NCBI RefSeq assembly: GCF_963855985.1
Contig: NC_087099.1
Coordinates: 3,998,001 to 4,062,000, forward strand
DNA length: 64,000 nt
DNA from: Ostrinia nubilalis
Taxonomy: Eukaryota; Arthropoda; Insecta; Lepidoptera; Crambidae
Direction: 5' to 3'
Shown: in pieces, positions 36,101 to 49,600 of the stretch
Layout: every line of letters starts with the position of its first letter
Position numbering within the stretch: the stretch's first letter is position 1
The notes under the pieces: model-generated
Seen by the model: only the letters and a program-made list of their open reading frames with translations
Told to the model about the DNA's origin: nothing
The model's database searches: none
Made by a program: the position numbers and the translations under genes

Positions 36101-38959
36101 CATAGGCCTTCCCCAATGATTATTATCAGATAGGCCGGTTAACCGTTACAAATAGCCCGTATCCAGGGTCTTCCGATCATGAAGTTCTACGCTGTGCTAC
36201 GTGATTTCCATTCCAGAACCTTGCTGTTCCATTGGCATATTAACATTCCTTAAAGCTCACTTAGTTTATTGAATTACAAGTTAAAATTTTGCATAATATC
36301 CTAGTGTTGTTCCTAGTTGTACAATTACCCCTTCATCATGTGAAAAGTTTTTAAAACCTCCGGTTTAGGTATTTTATCTCTGCATTTATATCCCGGATAG
36401 TTCAACGTCAATTCCCGTCCAGTGTAAACCCGGATTTTAGCAATAAAGGCTTGGGAACTGCGTCAGATCATGCCTAGGCCGAACTACGCCGGTCTGTTTG
36501 GCTTATTGCAGTTTGCACAGCGGTCGGCAGGGCAATATTAAAGTTGATGGGCAACCGGCGGGAATAGTCATCGAGAGTGAAATGTACGGATACTCGTAAC
36601 ACCGTTTATTAAATACTCACAGCTGAATATTTTGCAATTTGGAGTTCGTGATCGTAAATCGTAATCCAGAAAAAGCATACCGTACCTAACGTGCATTTTT
36701 AAGGCATTCAAGAGAACTTTATTTAATCTAAATAAATACAAAAGACGTCTGACTTAGATTCTATTCACAGGGAACTTTAAATGTAAAAAAAAATACAGAG
36801 GATAATATTTATCAAGGTTGAATTACAACATTCATTGATTCTTCATAGCACTAAAAGCACCACACACAGTCGTAGCGTACATTTCTTTCTGGATAAGGGA
36901 ATGTGTTCTAAAATATTTAATAAATTGGAATAAATTTGGTTGCACCTCGACAGATTAACAAAGGCTTTGCATATCGTACAAACGTAAAAAACACTGACGG
37001 ATTTATTTGCGAGGATCGGGCTTACGTGAGATGTAAATCTGACTTTAAAAAATTCGCCAAATACACGTCCCAGTCCTAAATCCTATGAAATCATTTGTTT
37101 CACACGTATCACACATCAATATCTGTCAGCGAACATCAATATTGAGATTAAAATAGAAAATAACTTCGTTCATCGCTCAATATTCAATTAAAGCCAGCCC
37201 GTAATTACATACTCAAGGTCAAGTACCAATTAAGTCGAATCCCGAAATAGACCCTAATAAATATTCAAAATATTAAAGAACTGTTAGTAATTTACAAAGG
37301 TTTTCTTAAACAACTTTAACATAAAAGCTTTTCCAATATAATGTCAGACTACAAAAAAATTACCGCTGCTGAAAAGCACGAGGCAAAACTTAAATATGAG
37401 GTGACTGAAATTTTATGGAGAAGCTTAAGCTTTTTCACGTCAACGAAGTTACAAATAAAGCCAGACTTTCCAACAATCCAGCTCTCGACAGCTTGACGCG
37501 GGGGATTCAGAACAATACTGAGTGAAGTAACACAGTTCAACTAAATCAAACGCCAAAAATAAAAGTATCCCGTTCTAAACCTTACCATTTTGCCTCAAGA
37601 GAATATTTGAACGTAGGTTTTATCAATAAAAATGTATGAGCTCCAAATGAATGTGAACTGGAATTGACAGAAGAAAGTGATATTTTATCTCAAGGGTTAC
37701 AATTGAATACGGTGAATTTATGGGTTCTTCTACTGAGTTAGTATTACTGCTAGTATCTAATATTACAGTAATTTGTGATATTTACTTAGAGATGACAAAA
37801 TATTAAAGAGCATAAAGCTTTAAATTCGAATGAACTTATCAGATAAAACGATTTGTGGAATCGAGATCATTCCGAGAAATGGTTTGACTGAAAATAAATG
37901 CTTTTTGAGATTGGTATCTTACAAAAAATATTGGCTTTTTCCAGGACCTTTTTTAACTGACAGCTTTCTCTATTGGGTATATCTAATCAAAATGTAGGCT
38001 ATCCTGAATGCCACAGATTTACATTTCAAGTTTATGTTAAGGCTTGGTATTTCTGCTAAAGTAGGTATTTCGCGCTGTCAAAATCTGCGCGCGCAATACT
38101 TCGCCGAAGACAGCGCGCCAAAGAGCTCTCGCGGCTACACAGTATAGAAATACGCAGTTTAGAAATACGCAGTTGGTTAGGTTAGGTTGACTTCCTTCCG
38201 TTCAAGCGTCACACTCACAGCACTTTCTAATACAAATCATATCCAAGTGATACAAATTAAAACAACTTTCAAAAATTTTGGGAATATATTTTGGAATCGA
38301 ATAAATTAATATAGAATATAACTGCCAAAGTAAACACGGTTCAAAGAGGCGTGGCGTCACCCGACCTTCCGGAAGTTCCGCGCCGGCTAGAAGAATTTCA
38401 AGATTACGTCACCCGACCTATCGGTAGATCCTCGGGAGCTTGAGCGATTGGAAAAACATTTTATGATCAGTTACTCGTAGTAGCGATTATTTAGAGCTTG
38501 GATAATAAATTATAGTTGTTGCAATTCACAAAGCTTTGCATATGGTTAATTACATTAATCAGTACACGCATCAATTTTGTTCAGTCTTTTTGTTTATTAA
38601 TAAATAAAAATATCATACTAAAATTGCATACATATTTGTTTGTATTGGTCTGGGTGTTTTCTTTCCATAATTTATGTATAACGTATGTACGGGGCTCTGT
38701 ATCGAAAATCACTATGAGGAATAAGCATCACACACGATTACCTGGAGTGCATTACCGCAGCAAAAAGCTTGCCATCTTAAATGAACGGTATAATATCGAG
38801 GTTTCGTCAGTATAGTTGCGAACAAAGGTGTTTGTGTAGTGTAGTTGAGTTGAGAGGTCAGATTATTGAAATAATAAAACGAACGTTTTATTTTTAAAAT
38901 ACATTTTAATAATAATTTACATTACAGATAACAATGAGAGGATGACATTGCAAGGTGGT
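33156..38959. other. Long stretch without recognisable genes
   Basis: AT-rich DNA. A reverse fragment of the second LINE family lies near 36068-36120. A hairpin (GCGCTGTC at 38072-38079 with GACAGCGC at 38109-38116) encloses a run of alternating C and G. Short open frames have no family resemblance. Confidence 0.45.
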
Positions 38960-39955
38960 GCCAGTCTTAAATCCGTTGATATATGCTGCATCTGCCATGT
39001 TTTTGGCTATAAGATTCCTCTATCTTACGGCTTAGACCTTTAGCTACAGACCTTAGACAGTATTTTTGTGAAAATTCTTACGCATGGTGGAGGAAGGGAC
39101 GCTCTAGACACTCAAGTCTACAAGGAGTCACATGAACTCCAGTTTTAAATCCGTTGACATCTGCTGCATCTGCCATCTTTTTGGTTAGAAGATTCTTCCA
39201 TCTTGCAGCGTAGACCTTTAGCTACAGACCATAGATAGTATTTTTGTGAAAATTCTTACGCATGGTGGAGGAAGGGACGCTCTAGACACTCAAGTCTACA
39301 AGGAGTCACATAAACTCCAGTTTTAAATCCGTTGACATCTGCTGCATCTGCCATCTTTTTGGTTAGAAGATTCTTCCATCTTGCAGCGTAGACCTTTAGC
39401 TACAGACCTTAGACAGTATTTTTGTGAAAATTCTTACGCATGGTGGAGGAAGGGACGCTCTAGACACTCAAGTCTACAAGGAGTCACATGAACTCCAGTT
39501 TTAAATCCGTTGACATCTGCTGCATCTGCCATCTTTTTGGTTAGAAGATTCTTCCATCTTGCAGCGTAGACCTTTAGCTACAGACCATAGATAGTATTTT
39601 TGTGAAAATTCTTACGCATGGTGGAGGAAGGGACGCTCTAGACACTCAAGTCTACAAGGAGTCACATGAACTCCAGTTTTAAATCCGTTGACATCTGCTG
39701 CATCTGCCATCTTTTTGGCTAGAAGATTCTTCTATCTTGCAGCTTAGACCTTTAGCTACAGACCTTAGACAGTATTTTTGTGAAAATTTTTACGCATGGT
39801 GGAGGAAGGGACGCTCTAGAGACTCAAGTCTACAAGGAGTCATATGAACTCCAGTTTTTAATCCGTTGACATCTGCTGCATCTGCCATCTTTTTGGCTAG
39901 AAGATTCTTCTATCTTACAGCTTAGACCTTTAGCTACAGACCTAAGACAGTATTT
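38960..39955. repeat. 178-bp tandem satellite, about 5.6 copies
   Basis: The phrase AAATCCGTTGACATCTGCTG recurs with its first A-T-C at 38971, 39149, 39327, 39505, 39683 and 39861, an exact 178-bp period each time. Copies differ at a few positions. The unit contains GGAAGGGACGCTCTAGACAC and ATTTTTGTGAAAATTCTTAC. No coding role is visible. Confidence 0.9.
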
Positions 39956-42900
39956 TTTATTATTTATTTGTGTCAGTGTGCTCTTCTAAAGAGTGTAAGA
40001 CGATTGTATGTAGGTACTATTAAAATGTAATTTTAACTCATTGGTTTTGTCTCATATTTGAGGAATGTACTATGTATCATGAGTAGAGTCTTCGTTTAAA
40101 AGGATGCGAACGATTTAAATTTCAATAGGTAGACAAAATTGATAATTTTTAATTATCAAAAATTTAAGCTTTCTCCAGTAACACTGATATTATTATACTG
40201 TGACTCATCAAAGTCATCATTGTCAAAAATATTGACAAATCGCGAACTGTCACGGCCAAAAAACTGACACGCGTCCGTCCTCCGTAAGCGCCACCGCGCG
40301 ACTGATTGAGATTGTCCAAGCCGTCATGGACGATTTTTTCCACATTTTTTAACATAGTAACTAAATAAGACGTAATATAAAAATTTCATCCGTTAAAAGC
40401 CCTCAAGTTATTTCTGAACTTTAGTTTAGTAAAAGATTTAGAATCTCAAATCGCTTATTTTAAAAATAAAACCATAAATAGAAAACGAATAGAGGTAACT
40501 TTGGGAATTTATTCTATCGAGTCAACTTCATCAAATCGTGTTTCCATCCGTTAATAGCCCTCGAAAATATCCTCAACTATGCCCAATAAAAATCTTAGCC
40601 TTTAATTTTACTGTTTAGTACCTCAAAAATGAAAAATGAAAACCTCATTTTCGCCATTTTCTCTGCTACCCGGCCTTAATGTTATGTGCCCGCAGATAAG
40701 CAGAGGCCTTTTTCGATCTGTCACTACAGACAGTTTGGACGGTTCCATACACACATTAGCAGTAAATATCCTCAAACGACCAGAGGTTTTTGGCGATCGT
40801 CCCTTTAAAGGGAATGTTTTTGCAGTCAGAACGAGGTTAGTAGATACTCGTTTAACCATCAATCTATCTTATTGATATGAGTATGTGCTCTTGAATGCAA
40901 AGGGGAGGATAAAGTAATGGATACTTTGTAACCTAATAGTGATTTGTGATTAAATTATAATAAGCACAAAGAGACCAATTTTGTTCTTGAATGGCAAAAT
41001 TGTTATTCATATCAAATAAACAGGGAGTTAGCAATATTGTGGGCAACATCAAAAATTCTTTTGTAAAACAATTGGAGTCGAATGTTAATAAACGTTGGGA
41101 AACCTCTCAGATAGAAGAATTAAAACAAAACAACTCTAGATACCGAGTCGGAAAGGGAACCGACGGAATGTTCCGACTGGTATATTTAAATTGGTTTTCT
41201 TATGTCTTTCACAGTAAAGCTCGAATTGCTGAACAGGAAACCGAGAAGCGAAAGATTAAGCCGAAGCTAGAAAAATAGCTGGAATACTATGGCCAAAAGA
41301 TATAGGTGCCAGAAGACGTTGCTTTAGATTTCACGATATACAGTTGAATTATTTATTTGACAGTATTGATAGCAGAGAAAGAAAAGGGTTGCAAGGACAT
41401 ACCCGAGCTTCAAGTAAGATAAAATTCCGAAGCACATTGAAGAATAGTCTCCTAGAATTCAAAGAAAATACATTTAGAAATGTCTTGTCTTAATTTGTTT
41501 TCTGAGGGGTCTTGAGTCTCAGAACTCTGAAGAGTTGATCTATTACTTTAAACTTTTAGTTTCAAATTCAAAGAAATAGCTACCATTTTAAGTTGACAGA
41601 AAATGTTGAACAATAAATGCTTGTCTAAAAGTTACAATAGTCTCAAATTAAGTTAAATATCAATTGTAGATAACGACACAATTGTGTCCATTGTGCAAAG
41701 TTTCAGAGCTAATGACACTTCTTAAAAGGAGTTTTAAAATTTTTAATGAATCGTAATTAGGGGACGGTAATAAATTGGACGTTATGGCGAATTTAAGTAA
41801 AATGTTAGGAGTTCAGGTGGAACTAAAAGAAGGAATTGCAGAATAAATTTTCCGTGAGGTTGGATTCACGAGTTCAGAGCGACTATCAAATCAAGTCTTC
41901 TATTGAAAATTATAATTTTTTTAAGCAATGGGAGTGGTCTTGTTTATTGACATAATTATTAAGTTTATTCAAACAAAATTGCATAACAAAATTATACCTA
42001 GTTAAACTTGAGTTCATGTTGATATTGATGATTAAGTTAAGATGGTTAAGAGGAGAAAATAATAAAATTTAATAAATAGGTACCTTATAAAATCTACTTC
42101 CATAATTGTGTTATTGACAAAACTACATCCGTAGCGATAACATCATATAACAAGGTTCCGTAAAATACAAATAGTTCACATCATTATGACAAAGCTTATT
42201 TTCCCAAAACAACAACACTAAACGATGAAGACAGTGCTTTCATAGATGGGAACACAGATAAAAATGAAGATAAACATCTAACTGAGCTTAAAGCATTCGT
42301 AAACTGTAATACAAACTTAGCGGGACATACGTTCCTATCACTACCTACAATAATAACAACTAAACATCACGTACGAATAATAAATGAAGTTGTTTTGAAC
42401 ACCGGCTAGAGACGTGACCAATTACTTGATTCGATTACTGAATCGATTTATAAGAACTGGTCACTGAATGGATTCATCATTTGTAGCGGGAATTTTTTCA
42501 ATAATGTAACGTAATGAAAAATAGCTAAAGGTTAAGGTTCACTTATAAATAATTGTCAAATTTTTCTCTGAATTTAAAGGAAGCAATTTTGAAAGTGTTA
42601 ATTGTATTACAGTTTACTTCTCAAAAAAAGTATTAACTGAATTTGGACTTTTCGATATTGCTCTTTATAATTTCATAAGTCTCTCTTAGGAAGTCTAAGT
42701 TAGTCACTTAATGTATGTAACTATGATTTTTCTGTTATTTGAACTAGAGTTCAGTTCAGAACTATGGTTTTACAGAACTATCGTTGTATAAACTTATAAA
42801 AAAACCCTATCGAGTAGTAATGCCATAAAACGGTTTCAGCACATCACTATCATGGTGAGAGACAAAGGGAATGGGTATAAACATCAATGATCCGACTCAT

Positions 42901-45900
42901 TGAACATGTAAACTTGACTATAAATTTCCGATCCAAGGTTTAGGCCAGCACGGGTGTCCCCGATTTATATGCGAACGAAATGGACTTAATAATAAATCGA
43001 TGTTTTGCAGAAACAACTAAATATTGAAATCTGTTTCTAAATGGGGTTCATCCCAAACAAGATGACATAATACGAGTATAAGAGTCGTACGAACGAGCTC
43101 GTACAATAAATAAAACCCTTCGCATCCTACGTGCAAAAAACGCGTATGAGCTCAGCCAAAAAGTTTGACATCATATATCAAAATAAAGTACCATTAACTT
43201 AGCGATAGTCGAGCACTAAATTTCACACTTGCTATTCCTTAAGAACACTCTCCCCTATATCATCCTGGGGGATCTGGAGAATTGAAATAATGTGTATAAG
43301 CGACAAACCGTCGACGTGTAAGGCTCAGAGAATATTAATTGAATTTTAGATGAAAGCCAACGCGCAGAGGTTCTTACATGATTATGAGGGTAATTCTGAC
43401 GAGATTTCAGGTGTTAGTAGCGAAATAATTGCACACATTTGGTAAAATTGTGGCCCACAATTTGGCGATTCGCTCATAAAAACGTTGCGGGCCCTTTAAC
43501 ATAATGCGGGAACTCGTAGTAATGTTACTATAAATTTGCGGAATATTCCAGATAACTCCGTTGGAAGTGTGGGTAATGCTGCGCCAGCTAGGTTTTTTGT
43601 TTTGACAATAAACAGTGGGGAGGAGTTGTTTGTCGCGAACGGCGGCGGCAGACACGAAAGTGAGATAATCTTGTAAGCTGCTCTTAATTGACTTGAACAA
43701 GTATTTTATTTGACGAAGAACTTTGCCGATTATAAATTTCTATGTTAATTTAAGTTAATAAAACATCAAAAGTCTATTTGAAACGTGAAACGAACGAAAC
43801 GAAAATTCAGGTATAGTAAATACAAAACCAACAAAATTAAATATTGCAATAGGTATGTGAGATTGAGGAATCTATTATATTCAGAAAATAATAGCATAGA
43901 AATATCGCCCCCAATTTAGTTCAGATATAAAATACATGAGCTCTCCCAAACCTACATGTAATCATTTTGCGGGAAGAAAACTAGCTTAGCATAAGTTTAT
44001 TGGTTCTGGTAAAATAGGCTTCTTGTGACAATATTGAAGTATATTTATGTATTAACAGTGAAGCAATACACATAATTTTGCTATGCCCTTACAGGGTGCA
44101 TGTGATGTACTACCCTACCATTTACCAACTGTGAAACCACACATGTAATGCAATAAATGATTTGATTTGATTTAATATGTATAGCTAAAACATTGAGGCG
44201 ATCGGAAGAAGATAATAAGCAAGCTATTTAAACTAATATAATTTTACCACTTCGTCATCCCACGTTGCTTAATGACCACATTTTGTCCTAAGATCAGGAG
44301 ATCTCAGTAAGAAATGGATAACGTTTCTTTTGATTGCAAAAATCAGTCAATGCAAACTCCCTTGCCTTCATCGGAAACTCCGAGCTCATTATCGTTTAAG
44401 GAATAAATCAGGGAAATCCCCGGAATGACCGGTATAATATCTCCCAAAGGCAAGAGGGTGTCAAAATTTATTAGCGCTTTTTATGACTTTCATACTTTTT
44501 ATACCTGCACAACTAAGATTAATGTTCCCCAGTTTAATCTCACATTCGAATGGTTTAATTGGCTAACCCAATACGCGAACAAAAACAAATTATCTCCGTT
44601 AGATTGCTCCGGAGGGAATAGTAGGGCTAACCAAGTCAATTGTAGAGATTTATTAATGTGTTTGTGTGACAAAGGGAGGATGAGAGCATGTTGTTGTATA
44701 AAAACATAAATAACTGACGAAAAACAATGTTTTGTAAGGGTACAACGTAAAGCCGCGCCGCTTTGCGGTAAACCTCTCGGGATTTCATGCACAAAGGATT
44801 ATTTATTTCACCACCGTGACTATTTTATGAAGAATTCGGTCGGATAGGTTTTGAACGAAATGTTTTTTATACGATTGATAGACACTATAAATATGATCAA
44901 TGTAAGAAAGTATATCGTAATGCACGAGTAGAACAGAGTAAAAAATAATCTTCATCATGAGTATTTATTATAATCACTTTTATATGCAATTGTTTTCTCC
45001 TTAAGATAACTTAGCATCGGTTTTATAAATAATGTCTGTATTATATTCTGAAATAGTTGAAGAAGCAATCAAACTGAGCCTGAGTGAAGGATTGTCCAAA
45101 TTAGGAATCATCAAAGTTAAGAGATTAATTACTTTGTAGAAACTTTTACCATTTCCATCGTAGGTAGCGCTGTAACAGCTCTTTATTCGTAAAGTATTGG
45201 AATTTAATCCCTAAGTTATCTTATTTTCAAATATTTAATTAAAATTAAGATCAACATGGTGAAAACGTCTATATCTAATCACAATGTTGCCCAAAGTCCT
45301 TTACATCTAATATGTATATTTATTATTATGCTCAGATAAAGCATAACAGGTATGTTTGTATCATTTCAGAACCCTGCTAACAATTACTTTGGTATGCGAA
45401 TGCCTTCATTTTGTTATCTTTTCGACAAAAAGTTGAAGACTCATCCTTACAGCCGCAACTGAAGCGTCTCTTGTAGACTTTCAGAAGTAATTTCCGTCTA
45501 AGCAAGTAATAACAATTTTCTTATGTCCCTGTCATGAAACGCCAACAAAGTTCAAGGTGTTCAACAAAAGCAATAAACCTCTTTTAATTATTAAACTTTC
45601 ATATAAATTCCAGAAAATATAGGCTTCCTTGAGAATATTTGAAAGTGCAGTAACTTTAATGGCGGGCTAGAGCCAAGTGATATCGTAAAACATTTGATAT
45701 GCCCGACGCTAGGAAAGACAGTTTCGAAGACTTTGCTAAGCCAAATTCTAACACATTAAAAAACGATAAATGTGTAGAGAAAATCAAAATTCCTTCAACT
45801 GTGCCAAAAACTTTTCGAAAAGAAATAAAATCTTGATTTGGAGGAAATATAATAAAGATCAAACATTTTATCGTCGATCATAAACATCGTGTCCCAAATG

Positions 45901-47530
45901 TGCCCAAAATTGAGATCAAAAGATACAATTTTAGATCAAACAATATTTGGGGCGGCAAATCCTCAAATTGTATAACCCTTTTAACGTAACGGACACAGAT
46001 CTATGTGTTTATCTCTAGTCGATAACGACTTAATCTAAAACTTGGGCAATAACAGACGTCAAAACTGAGAGCATAACTCATGCAAATTCTGAGCACAGTA
46101 GGCGAAACCATCAGAACTTTCTAGATAGTTCCATTACTTTTCCCAACCTCGTTTTCTTTTCGCAGTCCTCTAACGTTGTACTAAATGTGAAAATTTTGGA
46201 AGCATCTGTTACATTTTTTACAAAAAAGCTGTCACAGGGAAATTTAATTACGTTTGGTAGAGGCATCATTAATAATAAGCCCGTGACATCTGACGCGTTT
46301 TAATATTTGTCGTCACTCGGAAATAACCTACATCTAAATTCAAGAAAATATAGCAAAATTAACTAGAGTTCAAACTAAAGAAAACCGAATTTTCCACAGC
46401 GTCGCAGATTCTTTTACGACACAACCAAAAAGAGGAAGGAAAAAAAACAAACCATAAACGCATTTAGGAGCATAAACGGATTTACATGCTGAAATGATGG
46501 ATCAGCTGATTATGCTGAAGCGAGAGAAAAGTGGGCTCCTACACGTTTTACGCCTTCATAATATCCCGCAGCATATGCGTCGCTTTGGAGATAATCCCTG
46601 TAATAATTTCCAGGCTCTATCAACATACGTTGTTTATTTCTGGCATATACTGTGTGTACACACCGCTAAAATAACTAAGTAACGTTAAGTAGTTGAGCTA
46701 CTCAACTAAAGTAACCAAAACATGTTTCCTTGAGCCGGTAGTGGTGGGCGCAGAGCATTTGTCTTGGCTGCCATGGTCGGAGGTCTAAACACAATGGCTG
46801 TACTTGAGAAGCTACTGTGCAGAAAGCGGGGCGACTTTTAGTGATGTAGTAGACCGGCTAGTTTATAAGCTGTTCTAAAACGTGTTTCAGAATCTTTGTA
46901 GGTAAAACATGGAACAAAGCTGGTAGCAGGAAGCGTAGGATGATTTCTTTATTAAATAAGGAGCTGTTTGATACATATTAGTCAACACAAGTGAGCGTGG
47001 TATGATTAACAAGATATTTAGTGTCTGTACCTACTGATCAAATTGAGATATTTTATACATTCCGAAATCAAAACCACTGTTTTCTTAACGATGTCTTTTA
47101 ATGACTCTTGATTTTTTTTGGAATGTAAGAAAGAACGAGCAGTACCTCTCAGTAATTGGAAACAATTTACCCTATCTTCCATCGTAAAAACTGGTGTCAG
47201 TTTTATGATAACCGTAAAAGTCGATACAAACGTACTTCTCACATCACTAACAAGCAAGATTGCTGGCCCGCATATGGGGCACTTAAAATGTGAAACTGTT
47301 GAAGAGCCCACGTTGTAGGCACAACTTGGTGTCAAAATTCGGATGATTAACGTCGTGTGTTTTATTACTTTACTTTCGTCTTTATAAACTGTTTCTTGGT
47401 ACGGGTCATTAGGAAAACATAACTTTAGCATTTGTCTAAATTAAGGGTCTGATTTGACACGGGTAAACCAAAATCATTCTTGATTGACATTAACAAGGTA
47501 TCGGTAATCGAATTTCTATATTATGTTCAA
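39956..47530. other. Long stretch without recognisable genes
   Basis: AT-rich DNA. A LINE 3' end (AATGCAATAAATGATTTGAT, then TTGATTTA) lies near 44147-44176 on the plus strand. Frames at 40991-41278 (95 codons) and 47018-47431 (137 codons, minus) show no recognised family. Confidence 0.4.
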
Positions 47531-47630
47531 GTAGTGTATTATTGGGCATTCTGTCCCCCAGTCGTCCGCTTCGCTTCCGACCGTTCGCTGCGCTCACTCT
47601 GGTTTGACAGAATGCCCAATAATACACTAC
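47531..47630. repeat. 25-bp perfect palindrome at the left end of the Polinton
   Basis: GTAGTGTATTATTGGGCATTCTGTC (47531-47555) is repeated as its exact complement at 47606-47630. The 50-bp loop is CpG-rich (CGTCCGCTTCGCTTCCGACC). It sits 125 bp before the ATPase start. From the second base an arm reads AGTG..., and Polinton termini typically begin with AG. Confidence 0.85.
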
Positions 47631-47669
47631 GAACGGAGTGTTGAAAGTAGTTTTATCTTCCAAAATTCC

Positions 47670-47677
47670 TATAAAAA
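47670..47677 (+). promoter_or_regulatory. TATA box before the ATPase gene
   Basis: TATAAAAA lies 85 bp before the ATPase start. Similar TATA elements precede the next promoters of the element, at 48455-48462 (TATATAAG) and 50881-50888 (TATATAAA). Confidence 0.5.
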
Positions 47678-47754
47678 TTATAAACTCAACAAAGTTTTTA
47701 TCATTCCATTAAAACCTATCAATCAGAACGGTTGAGTTTAAACCAAAAACTGTA

Positions 47755-48441
47755 ATGAGATTTCTGAAACAAAAAGAATCTCTTAAATTACAATGTATTT
47801 GTCCAGTATCCTCGAAAGAGTTTAAACGTCATGGTAATTTATTACCAAATACTATTCGCAGCATTGTTTTTGGCCCATCAAATTGTGGAAAGACCAATTT
47901 TGTAATTAGTCTGTTGCTACACCGTGATGGACCACGTTTTCGCAACTTATATGTTTATTCAAAGTCCTTGTATCAACCTAAGTACCAGTTTTTGGAAAAA
48001 GTATTGGAAAAAGTTGCAGACATATCTTACTTCAAATATAGTGATAATAAAGACATTTTAAGTCCACATGACGCTTTGTCTGAATCCATTTTCGTATTTG
48101 ATGATGTTGCATGTGAAAATCAAAACAATATACGTGATTATTTTGCTATGGGACGACATAAAAACATTGACTGTTTTTATATTAATCAAACCTACTCAAG
48201 AATACCTAAGCAATTAGTAAGAGATAATGCTAACCTTATCATATTATTTAAACAAGACAACATTAATCTAAGGCATATTTACGATGAGCATGTAGGGTCT
48301 GACATGACCTGGACTCAGTTCCGTGAAATGTGTTCAACTGTGTGGGGTAAGCCATACAGTTATGTGGTCATAAATAAGGATTGTGAACGAAACAATGGTT
48401 GTTATAGAATGAAGTTTGATACATTCATTAAAGTAGATTAA
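47755..48441 (+). CDS. Genome-packaging ATPase (A32/FtsK-HerA type)
   Basis: A 228-residue protein. Walker A is GPSNCGKT at residues 40-47; Walker B is SIFVFDDV at 111-118. A NQTYSRIP segment (about 145-152) matches the sensor region of A32-like ATPases. In this family the enzyme pumps DNA into a preformed capsid using ATP. Length is usual for Polinton ATPases. It starts the plus-strand block, behind a TATA box at 47670. A Kozak-poor ATG (TGTAATGAG) is the first in frame. The frame is intact. Confidence 0.93.
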   Translation: MRFLKQKESLKLQCICPVSSKEFKRHGNLLPNTIRSIVFGPSNCGKTNFVISLLLHRDGPRFRNLYVYSKSLYQPKYQFLEKVLEKVADISYFKYSDNKDILSPHDALSESIFVFDDVACENQNNIRDYFAMGRHKNIDCFYINQTYSRIPKQLVRDNANLIILFKQDNINLRHIYDEHVGSDMTWTQFREMCSTVWGKPYSYVVINKDCERNNGCYRMKFDTFIKVD

Positions 48442-48529
48442 ACTATTTATTTCTTATATAAGTAACTGTTACTTACGTTCCAACAAACTAGTTTGAATTG
48501 AGAAGTCAAACAGAGTGGAACTCGTAACA

Positions 48530-49600
48530 ATGGAGCGGAACCTTAAGGAACAAATTTTAAAGTCAGCGTCAGCTGTGAAAAGAAAAGTAGAAATGTTAAA
48601 AGATTCAAAAATGAAAAATGATATGACACTGGAAACAATATTTAAACCTATTGTGAACCCTCTTAAACTATTAAGTAGTAGACCTGATGGCAAACGCTAC
48701 AACGAAGAAGAAACAGAACCAATCCAGTCAGTTAAAAGAACTAAACATATCGAAAGCCAGTCATCCAATAATTCAGATGAAGACTTTGATTACTACAAAA
48801 CGGATGTTGACAACGAGGAAAATTTAAATGATTATGAAGAAATTTTAGAAAATGATGATTGTAAAACACCTAACAAAACCCTCACCACATCACCCACTCA
48901 TGAACACGATGTCCATGACAACTCATTTAAATCTATTCAGTCATCACCAAGTATTGCTAATGATTCTTTATCATGGTCTGTGTCATCTGAAGTAATGCAA
49001 AATATTCCTTTTGGTGTTAGAAATGTTAATGGAAAATTGATGCTCGGTAATACACGTGTTTATGACGATGGACGCATTTTGAAAATTGGAAGCCGTAGCC
49101 TAAAAAAAACTCCAGGCTTGAAAGAATTATTATACCAAAAGGCACCAAATTTAAAAATAATTACAAACGAGGATTTACAAAATTATAAATTAGTACTTAT
49201 AGATACCAATGCACACAAACGTAACTTCGATCCATTTAAACCAATAAACAGTAATAAAGGATTTAAATATATGAACGTGATTAAACCTTTATTTAAGTTC
49301 TCTAGAAGTCACGCAAGTAGTGTAGAAAGTCTCCCGCGAGGTGAAGGCATCGATATATTGAAAGAAGTTAAGAAGGATACTGATTTAGTTTATTGGGATG
49401 TACCGAATGAATTAGTAGAAAGGCTAAAATTACTACTCGGGTCATGGGCAGCTGGTAACACTGGAGTTAATAATGAAATTTATGCAATAATAGAAGAACT
49501 GCATGAAGCTGGTATTATAAAAGACATAAAATATATAAAGCTACCATCTGGAGGATTCAACAGTACCATTAAACTACAGAAGCCGAGCAGACGGCAATGA
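48530..49600 (+). CDS. Conserved Polinton protein of unknown function
   Basis: A 356-residue protein. The ATG at 48530 (GTAACAATGG) is preferred, since the open frame above it begins only with a GTG at 48515. Residues 1-60 are basic and helical, 60-150 are acidic and Ser/Asn-rich and probably disordered. A folded C-terminal half follows (GKLMLGNTRVYDDG, TPGLKELLYQKAPN, IDTNAHKRNFDPFK, VYWDVPNELVERLKLLLGS). This layout recurs in insect Polinton-like elements; I recall no proven function. A virion or DNA-handling role is inferred from position. TATATAAG lies 70 bp upstream. The stop overlaps the next start as ATGA. Confidence 0.8.
   Translation: MERNLKEQILKSASAVKRKVEMLKDSKMKNDMTLETIFKPIVNPLKLLSSRPDGKRYNEEETEPIQSVKRTKHIESQSSNNSDEDFDYYKTDVDNEENLNDYEEILENDDCKTPNKTLTTSPTHEHDVHDNSFKSIQSSPSIANDSLSWSVSSEVMQNIPFGVRNVNGKLMLGNTRVYDDGRILKIGSRSLKKTPGLKELLYQKAPNLKIITNEDLQNYKLVLIDTNAHKRNFDPFKPINSNKGFKYMNVIKPLFKFSRSHASSVESLPRGEGIDILKEVKKDTDLVYWDVPNELVERLKLLLGSWAAGNTGVNNEIYAIIEELHEAGIIKDIKYIKLPSGGFNSTIKLQKPSRRQ

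Noticed and set aside
38360..38405. Heat shock element-like TTCCGGAAGTTCC with GAAGAATTTC
   Set aside because: Spacing between the units is not the regular 2 bp, and no gene follows.
40623..40875. Open frames of 79 codons on both strands
   Set aside because: Mirror frames of the same sequence, no recognised domain.
40991..41278. A 95-codon Lys-rich frame
   Set aside because: Biased composition typical of AT-rich DNA; no homologue recognised.
47018..47431. A 137-codon minus frame just left of the Polinton
   Set aside because: No recognised family and a competing plus frame; outside the palindrome that marks the element edge.
24813..47530. CASK kinase and L27 exons
   Set aside because: Looked for by conserved CASK segments and GC-richer islands on the minus strand; none could be supported, so they are taken to lie outside the window.
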